Part shown: in pieces, positions 57,659 to 64,000 of the stretch
Layout: each line of letters begins with the position of its first letter
Numbering within the stretch: the first letter of the stretch is position 1
From: Harringtonia aguacate
Taxonomy: Eukaryota; Ascomycota; Sordariomycetes; Ophiostomatales; Ophiostomataceae
Length of the DNA: 64,000 nt
Direction of reading: 5' to 3'
Assembly (NCBI GenBank): GCA_014183095.1
Contig: JACCPH010000003.1
Coordinates: 186,001-250,000, forward strand
The notes under the pieces: generated by a model
What the model was told of the DNA's origin: nothing
Seen by the model: the letters and a program-made list of their open reading frames with translations, nothing else
Database searches by the model: none
Made by a program: the position numbers and the translations under genes

Positions 57659-57873
57659 GAGCTTCCTCTTCTTCTGACACCTACCATCCTTCACACCACA
57701 TATTATTAATCAAGTCTCCTTTGTAAAGCGATTCGACGACGTCTTGCTGCCTCCCGTGAACTACATGTCGACGTGATCCCGATATGAACTTTGAAATCCG
57801 ACGGCCCATCATGTCCCGTCATGTCCTGTCATGTCCCATAAAATAACCCAGTATTGCCGCATCGCCCATCCCT
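57659..57873. other. Convergent 3' flanks, SRP101/REC8
   Basis: The 215 bases between two stop codons contain a small CATGTCC repeat (57,810-57,836). No gene is seen. Confidence 0.5.
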
Positions 57874-60252
57874 TCAAGCCCCAATAAATCCCACGCTGCT
57901 CTCGCTGTAGTGTGCGTCGTCGACCTCCATCGCTGCCGGGAAGGCCTGCCCACTCATGAGCTCGTCCTGGCTGTCCACGTCATCCTCGCTCATCTCCTGA
58001 AAGCTTCGCTTCTTTCCCTTCTTTCCCTTCTTCCCCTTCTTCCCCTTTTTTGGATTCGCCAGCTTCACCCCAATGAGAATTTCCCGGTCGATGATGTTGG
58101 CGTCGTCCACCTCTTCCTGCTGGATTCGCAGTTTCCGTGATGTCGCTAGCGACAGCAGACTCATAAAGGCGCCCACGACGGCCGGCCTGTGCTTCTTGAA
58201 GGGCACCACCACGTCGTCAAACGCCACCCAGCGATACGCCGGGCATCCCGGTTGCGCAGGTCCCTCCTCGTCGCCAGCTTTCTTCACAACAAGATCCAAG
58301 AATACAGGAGCATTGCGCAGCTCTTCTCCAGCTTTGACGCTGTCACTGGCACCATCACTTCCTAGGTTCGGCGCTAGTTCTGGGGCGTCCGGTGAGTCGA
58401 GCAGAGGTAGAACGGCCTCCTGTTCAGAGCGATTCTGTGTCTGGACGGAAAGATCAAATCCGTCGTCGCTGTACCGCTCAATGAAGCTGGGGCTGGTGTG
58501 GCGGCCGGCATTTGTGCCGCCACCATCAGCCGGCTGCTGACGGTTCAGACCGGCGCTGTGATGCACGCTGCCCTTTGCGGAAGAGCCGGCAAGAAGTGAC
58601 GAGTGGCGGTTCCACGCCAGCGACGGGTTGTCTGACAATGCCGATCCTGGCTGCCGGCCAAGTTCGATGTCCTGATCCTCAGGGCCTCCATGACCAAGAA
58701 ATCCAGCCCGAGTGCCACGTCCGACCGGCGTGCTTGGATCGGGAGTGTCAATTCTGCGTCTCTTGGTCCTCTCAAGGGCCTCCGCGAAGAAAATCTGCTC
58801 GAGAGCCTCACCCGAGAACATCTGAACCAGCGGATGCTCCGGGTGATGTCGCTTTATGTCATCAGCCACACCAAAGATGCCGCGGCCGATAGTAAGGCCG
58901 TACGCTGTCTGTTGATTGAGTGACGTGTCTTGGACTCTGCGAATGTTGCGGGCACGATCTTTGCGCTCTGCCGCCCTTTTCATGTTGGAGGCATAGTTCT
59001 TCACGCCGCTAAAGTATTCGCTAAGCGGAATCTGCGTGATTTCATCTACAAAGTTTGCCTTGTGCCGGGCCCGGAGGTAAGCTTGCTTTGATGATGCGGC
59101 AGTAGTAGGGGAAGACGATGACTGCGGTGACTGGGGACGCTGGCCAGCTTTGGGCGGGGTAAATGCAGTCGCTTCTGCGGTGCCATTGCCGTCAGCAGGC
59201 TTGCTGCAGGCCTTTGATGGATCTAGAGAGACGACGATCTCGTCCCCATCCAAGATAGGGACCGGCTCTTCATCTTCCTCTTGGACTTGCTCGTCAGCTG
59301 CAGCGTCGCCCTGACGTAGTTTGGACACCCGGCGTGCTGGAAGCTGAGGTTCTGGACGAGAATCTTCTTCCACAATGTTTCCATTCTCGTCAAGAAACAG
59401 ACCGACGTCGGCCATGAGGTTGTCGTCCTCTGACAGCCCGAGCTGTCGGCCAAAAGGCGTGGGCGAATCCTGTATGCTTGAGATGCCCGAGGCGGAATGC
59501 TGAAAGCCGCCGACAAAGGGGCTTTGGCCGGATGAATCGGCATTCAAGACTAGCTGAGGAAGCATCGTGCTTTTGTGGCTGCTGTTTGATGAGCGGGACT
59601 GGAGAGACATGGTTGTCCATGAAGTCTGACGCTGCTGGGAGAGATACGACGCATCGTCGGGTGCGTCAAAATCAAATGGTGGGAGCTGCAAGAGGTCGAG
59701 GTCGAAGCTGGGATCATTTGGCAGAACAATCTGGACGCTCCTGTATCTGTCAGACTGGTGCTGCGACTAACAAGAAGAAATGGGCAGGAAAACATACTTG
59801 GCCTTTCCGGCATTGCGATCCAGTTTGTCATCCAGGTAGCCATTACAGATCTTGACCATGGCACGCTGGGTTCGCTCGCTGTCGTTCAGGACATAGCGAC
59901 ACTGTTCCTGGTAGATGCGTGCGGTGCCGTACAAGAGGGTGCCTTGAAGACGCAGAGCGATAGGAGCTCCCGGCGGATGCTTGATGGTGCCGCAGGCACG
60001 TCCAAGATTGACCTCGAGAACGGCCTTGCGCCGGAGGCCTGTGGTCCTGGCACCAGGAGCGGTGTTCCCGGCGCGCCTGAAACGTCGTCAGTTATGATTT
60101 CGAGGCTGCTTTCTTCCGCGCCACAATAATCTAGACAGGCATACCAGATGGTGGACAGAGCATATCGCTTGTCGACGAGAACTTGTAGCTGCGTGAGCAG
60201 GAGGAGCGGCAACAGGAAGAAGGCTTGACGTACTCTCAGTGCTGTAGAACAT
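57874..60252 (-). CDS. REC8: Rec8, meiotic cohesin kleisin
   Basis: The kleisin that closes the SMC1-SMC3 ring in meiosis and is cut by separase. Exons are 60,234-60,252 (19 bases), 60,145-60,181 (37 bases), 59,798-60,076 and 57,874-59,740, giving 733 aa. The N-terminal Rad21/Rec8 domain is spread over the first three exons: MFYSTE, ILVDKRYALSTIW, then LRRKAVLEVNLGRAC, APIALRLQGTLLYGTARIY and QCRYVLND. The middle is acidic and disordered. The C-terminus keeps a winged-helix-like segment (VVVPFKKHRPAVVGAFMSLL, SRKLRIQQEE). A (KKG)n tract coded by 58,009-58,050 lies near the end. Rec8 fits better than Rad21 because of the MFYS start and the C-terminal block, but Rad21 is not wholly excluded. 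Confidence 0.88.
58009..58050 (-). repeat. Coding 9-bp repeat (Lys-Lys-Gly)n in REC8
   Basis: Four near-identical 9-bp units (CTTCTTTCC / CTTCTTCCC on the + strand) code KKGKKGKKGKK close to the C-terminal domain. Confidence 0.85.
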
Positions 60253-62023
60253 GGCGAAGCAAACCTGGGCGTGTGGCGAGTGAAAACGGCAGTGTCAGAG
60301 TCTAGTCTGCTACGGTCGGCTTTGAGTCGAAGAATAAGAAAAGCGTGAGAAAAGCCTTAAGAAAGACGATAGAAATATGGTAGTTGCAGACGTGAAGTAA
60401 ATGGATATATATTGTATTTGGGTGTGGCTAGACTTGAGAGGGCTTTCAGGAACATGCGAAGCGGCTCTGGCAAAAGACACAAGGGAAGAGAAGGTTGGAG
60501 TTGGGGTGAGATATCGCGAGTACACGTTAAGGGGACAAGAGAAATAGATGGAAAGGATCGGTCAGAGCAGATACGGCCAACCCAGGAAAGAGCACGCGCG
60601 CGCACGTAGGAAGAGGTCCAGGCAGTCACCCACCCGTGACGCGGACAGGAAACTGCCAAGTTTGACCGAGAAAGGAAGCGACGACGGCCAGAGGATGGAG
60701 GAAACGGCAAGAGCAGACAGTGGAGCAGCCAGTGCTCAAGCAGCAAGTTGTTGCTGCTGCTGTATTCGTCCGTCTCCTTTCCTTCCAGCTTACTTCTCCC
60801 AACGTTGTGCGTCGCAAGAGGTCTAATCATCCCGCATCATCACTGCAAACTCAGACCTGCCACCAGCGCTTTTACGTGCCCGCTCTCTCAGACGCGCCGG
60901 GGTAAAAGTGTCACGTCAGACCAGAGTCACGTCGCGCTCTCAGACGCGTAAACGGGCCGGTAACGATGCAGAACAGCGTCATCAGGCCGCGGCAGCAAGG
61001 CAGAGCCTCTATAGCTTTGCAGGGCGAATTGAAGGCGGGAGGAAAGTCACGGAGGAAAGTCGCGAGAAACAAACGACGACCGGAGATGAAACAATTATCT
61101 TTTATTCTTTCTTGGTTCTTCTAACTTTGCGATACACTCCAGGCCGGCTGGGTGGCGACGTCGTCTACTGTAACGCGGTCAGCTTTTGTCTCGCGAGAGA
61201 AACCATCCAAGAGAGCGTTTAGGTTCAAAGAACAACATTCAGAATATGTAAGAAATAAATATCACGTAGTCAAGGGATATAACCAACAGGCGATGTGGCC
61301 ATCCGCGAGACATCAATCGCAAATTATGTTCATCATGTTGGGAACGCAGAAGACGGGAGCCGACGGTGAAACTTACCATGATAAAACAAAAACATGGAGT
61401 AAAAAGAGTTTTGGAATGAATCAGAATGTGCGGGATGCCTGGAAGACACATAAAGGACGGCCGCTGCGTTCTGGGACGCCTTGCGAGAGTGCGGTGAGGA
61501 GGAAGAAAAAAAGACGAACAAGCTTGGAGCTCCGAGCTCTGTTTAAAAAAAAAGTTTGGTGGTCCACAAAAAAAGATAAGTCGCAGAAACGTTTGTCCGA
61601 ACGCTCTGACCGCCTGCCCTGACGTATCACATTTCTGCCCCTCCATTGGCATTGCTCCCGCTGCAACGGCATTAAATATAGGAAATCTGCAACGGCCCTA
61701 TATTAGCACCAAAAAACAGGACTGCTAGAGCGCAACGGGCACTAGCTATGATGGCCTCATCGGAGGGCAGGAGCTCCCGGTCCGTCCTCGCGTCCCCTCT
61801 GTGTTTTGGCTGCTGGCTTCCGACCCTGGATTCCGACTTGCTCCCCCTTCATTTTGCCATTCGAGCACACCCTCGCTCTCTCGCTCGGCCGCCATTGCTC
61901 GCTTTTGGACTTTGAAACACGGACGAATTGTTGTCTGTCTGCTGAATTTGCGCAGAGAGAAGCTTTAGCGTAGCATTTCCGGTACGAACGACGACGACGA
62001 CGACCACCACCACCACCACCACC
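60253..62023. other. Divergent intergenic region, REC8/ALO1
   Basis: The 1.77 kb has no recognisable gene. It holds a direct repeat CTCTCAGACGCG (60,885-60,896 and 60,937-60,948), with an ACGCGT box at 60,944-60,949, TCACGTCA-type sites (60,911-60,935), and a run of ACG then ACC triplets directly before the ALO1 ATG (61,988-62,023). Confidence 0.5.
60885..60949. promoter_or_regulatory. Two MCB-like boxes upstream of REC8
   Basis: ACGCGC and ACGCGT lie within the 12-bp direct repeat CTCTCAGACGCG, about 640-690 bases upstream of the REC8 ATG. ACGCGT is the MBF (Mbp1-Swi6) site. This would suit pre-meiotic S-phase control of REC8, which is known in fission yeast; here it is inference. Confidence 0.4.
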
Positions 62024-63676
62024 ATGGCAGACTTTGACCCGGCGGCGTACGACGGCGTGGACCTGGCGACGACGGAGGCGCCGCCGTTTTATGCGCGGCG
62101 CGGGTATGCGCACGCGACGTGGGCGCGGACGTTTGGGTCGCGGCCGGAGCTGTTTGTGCAGCCGGCGAGCGAGGCAGAGGTGGAGCGGGTGGTGCGGCTG
62201 GCGCGACACCGGCGGCGGCGGGTGACGACGACGGGGGCGGGCCACTCGCCGTCGGACATGACGTGCACGAGCAGCTGGCTGGTGAGCCTGGACCGGCTGG
62301 CGGCGGTGGTGGCGGTGGACCGGGCGACGTGCCGGGCAACGGTGCAGGCGGGCATCCGGCTGCGGGACCTCAGCGCGGCGCTGGCGGCCGAGGGCCTGGC
62401 GCTTCCGAACCTGGGCAGCATCAACGACCAGTCGCTGGCGGGCGCCTGCGCCACGGGCACCCACGGCAGCAGCCTGCGCCACGGCCTGCTGACGGACGCG
62501 GTGCTGTCGCTGCGGATCACGCTGGCGGACGGCAAGACGGTAGAAGTGAACCGTGACGACGGTGGCGACGGTGGCGATCTCTTCCGCGCCGCCCTGCTCT
62601 CGCTGGGCGCCCTCGGCATCGTCGTGCAGATGACCCTGCAGGTGGTGCCGGCCTTCCGGCTGCGCTGGTCCCAGACCGTCGACGCCGACAGCGTCGTCTT
62701 TGCGCTGTGGCGCAACGGCACCGCCAAGGACGACGTCGCCTCGGCCCGCCACAGCAGCCTCTGGACCCAGGCGCACTTTGTGCGCGTCTGGTGGTTCCCC
62801 TACACGCGGCGGGCCGTCGTGTGGGCGGCCGAGGACGTCGACGAGAGTGACAAGGACGAGGCCGCCGTCCTCGACTTTGTGCCGCCCACCAGCTACTACG
62901 ACGGCCGCCTGGGCTACCTCGTCTACCACAACCTGCTGTACCTCGCGCGCTTTGTGCCCCGCATCCTGCCCTGGGTCGAGTGGTTCGTCTTTGGCATGCA
63001 GTACGGCTTCCGCGCCGGCACCACCACCGCCGGCCGCCAGCCCAGCGACCAGGCCCTGCTCATGAACTGCCTCTACTCGCAGTACGTCAACGAGTGGGCC
63101 CTGCCGCTCGCCCGCGGGCCCGAGGCCCTCGCCCGCCTCGGCGCCTGGCTCAACCGCCTGCGCCCCGGCGACCCCGGCTACGTCGACCACCGCATCCCCT
63201 TTTCCGCCGACGGCCTCTACGTCCACGCCCCCGTCGAGGTCCGCGTCACCGACTCGGCCGCCCACACCCCCGCCGCCGCCCGCCCCCTGCTCGACCCCAC
63301 CGTCCCCGACGGCCCCACCCTCTACCTCAACGCCACCATGTACCGCCCCTACCACGCCGACCCCCCCGGCACCGACCGCTACTACCAGGCCTTTGAGTGG
63401 CTCATGCGCGACCTCGGCGGCAAGCCCCACTGGGCCAAGAACTTTGGCGCCACCCACCGCGACCTCGCCGCCATGTACGGCCCGGACATGCAGCGCTTCC
63501 TCGCCGTCCGCCACCGCGCCGACCCCGACGGCCTCTTTGCCGGCCCCTGGCACCGCCGCTACCTCCTCGGCAGCGACAGCCCCGTGCTGCCCCTCGAGGA
63601 GCGCGAGCGCAACCGCATCAGGGCCGCCGACAACAGCGTCCTGGTCACCGGCCAGTTGGCCGCGGCCGACAAGTGA
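62024..63676 (+). CDS. ALO1: D-arabinono-1,4-lactone oxidase
   Basis: An FAD enzyme of the mitochondrial outer membrane that makes D-erythroascorbic acid, the fungal vitamin C analogue, as the last step from D-arabinose. A single exon codes 550 aa, close to the usual 520-560. The FAD-binding PCMH domain (about 30-205) contains TGAGHSPSD (His of the covalent flavin type), LGSINDQSLAGACATGTHG and LGALGIVVQMTLQVVP. The ALO C-terminal domain carries the substrate region (VDHRIPFSADGLYVHAPVEVR) and the hallmark PHWAKNFGAT. The loop of about 35 residues near 270 and the Asp/Gly run (DDGGDGGD) are local insertions. The ATG at 62,024 follows a run of ACC triplets and starts the conserved N-terminus. 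Confidence 0.94.
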   Translation: MADFDPAAYDGVDLATTEAPPFYARRGYAHATWARTFGSRPELFVQPASEAEVERVVRLARHRRRRVTTTGAGHSPSDMTCTSSWLVSLDRLAAVVAVDRATCRATVQAGIRLRDLSAALAAEGLALPNLGSINDQSLAGACATGTHGSSLRHGLLTDAVLSLRITLADGKTVEVNRDDGGDGGDLFRAALLSLGALGIVVQMTLQVVPAFRLRWSQTVDADSVVFALWRNGTAKDDVASARHSSLWTQAHFVRVWWFPYTRRAVVWAAEDVDESDKDEAAVLDFVPPTSYYDGRLGYLVYHNLLYLARFVPRILPWVEWFVFGMQYGFRAGTTTAGRQPSDQALLMNCLYSQYVNEWALPLARGPEALARLGAWLNRLRPGDPGYVDHRIPFSADGLYVHAPVEVRVTDSAAHTPAAARPLLDPTVPDGPTLYLNATMYRPYHADPPGTDRYYQAFEWLMRDLGGKPHWAKNFGATHRDLAAMYGPDMQRFLAVRHRADPDGLFAGPWHRRYLLGSDSPVLPLEERERNRIRAADNSVLVTGQLAAADK

Positions 63677-64000
63677 AGGGATTAGGGAGGGGGATAAGAA
63701 AAAGAAAAATGAAACATCATTCTCCTTCGTTTTGTCATGTATTTCTGTATTTCTGTCTCTCTCTTTCATGTCCGCGCTCGCTTGCGCAACACCTTGGGGC
63801 CGGGTACCGGGTATCGTGCATCTCAACCTATATACATGTATTTTCTTTCTCCTTCGCGCGTGTTGCTGCTAGTGCCGAGCCGGACATCCGCAGGGGGCTC
63901 GCCGTCTCAGGGGTGCAAACTCCACCATCGGCTCAGACCGCTCTCCGCTTTCCTCGGAAAGCAAGGCGCGCCCGTCTTCCGTGCTTTCTCTGCTGCTGCT
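63677..64000. other. Right edge, ALO1 3' flank
   Basis: CT-rich and T-rich 3' flank follows the ALO1 stop. No coding signal is seen to the window edge. Confidence 0.45.

Noticed and set aside
61757..63826. 689-codon minus frame antisense to ALO1
   Set aside because: It is a composition artefact: Val/Gly/Ala and Arg-rich, no family match. ALO1 on the + strand has full domain signatures.

Overview
The window is nuclear DNA of a filamentous ascomycete (Pezizomycotina, most likely Sordariomycetes). Genes carry many short GT-AG introns of about 50-130 bases, housekeeping genes are strongly GC-rich at third codon positions, and the gene set is fungal: a Mec1/ATR kinase, a D-arabinono-lactone oxidase, a hybrid histidine kinase, a highly reducing polyketide synthase and a GPI-type yapsin. 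I assign 16 protein-coding genes. I found no tRNA, rRNA, CRISPR array or recognisable transposon.

Left arm (1-25,200): COX16 (minus) lies head-to-head with a seven-exon MEC1/ATR kinase (plus). A 5.2 kb stretch without a recognisable gene follows, full of microsatellites, and ends at a TATA-driven serine-rich protein. Next come a small Cys/Arg-Asp-rich protein (minus), a membrane-anchored nucleotide pyrophosphatase/phosphodiesterase (minus), a zinc-finger/G-patch RNA-binding protein (plus), a secreted GPI-type aspartyl protease (minus) and ADE1 (plus).

Middle (25,200-43,000): a probable secondary-metabolite locus. A 14-TM-type MFS exporter (minus, six exons) and a highly reducing PKS (plus, about ten exons, KS-AT-DH-degenerate MT-degenerate ER-KR-ACP) are divergently transcribed around a 6.5 kb region with no recognisable gene. 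Codon use here is far less GC-rich than in the flanks, except at the 3' end of the PKS.

Right arm (43,000-64,000): a 4.8 kb gene-poor, pyrimidine-rich region leads into a two-PAS hybrid histidine kinase. Then come an Mpv17/PMP22 protein (minus), YIF1 (minus), the SRP receptor alpha subunit SRP101 (plus), the meiotic kleisin REC8 (minus) and ALO1 (plus).

Functionally the arms hold ordinary cell machinery: checkpoint signalling, respiratory assembly, purine synthesis, secretory traffic, meiotic cohesion and erythroascorbate synthesis. The PKS/MFS pair is the accessory module. A short motif, TACTCGTA and its complement TACGAGTA, recurs in the gene-free DNA of both arms but was not seen inside the PKS island. 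Exon boundaries were set by hand from splice signals, reading frame and family alignment; total coding lengths of all spliced models are multiples of three.
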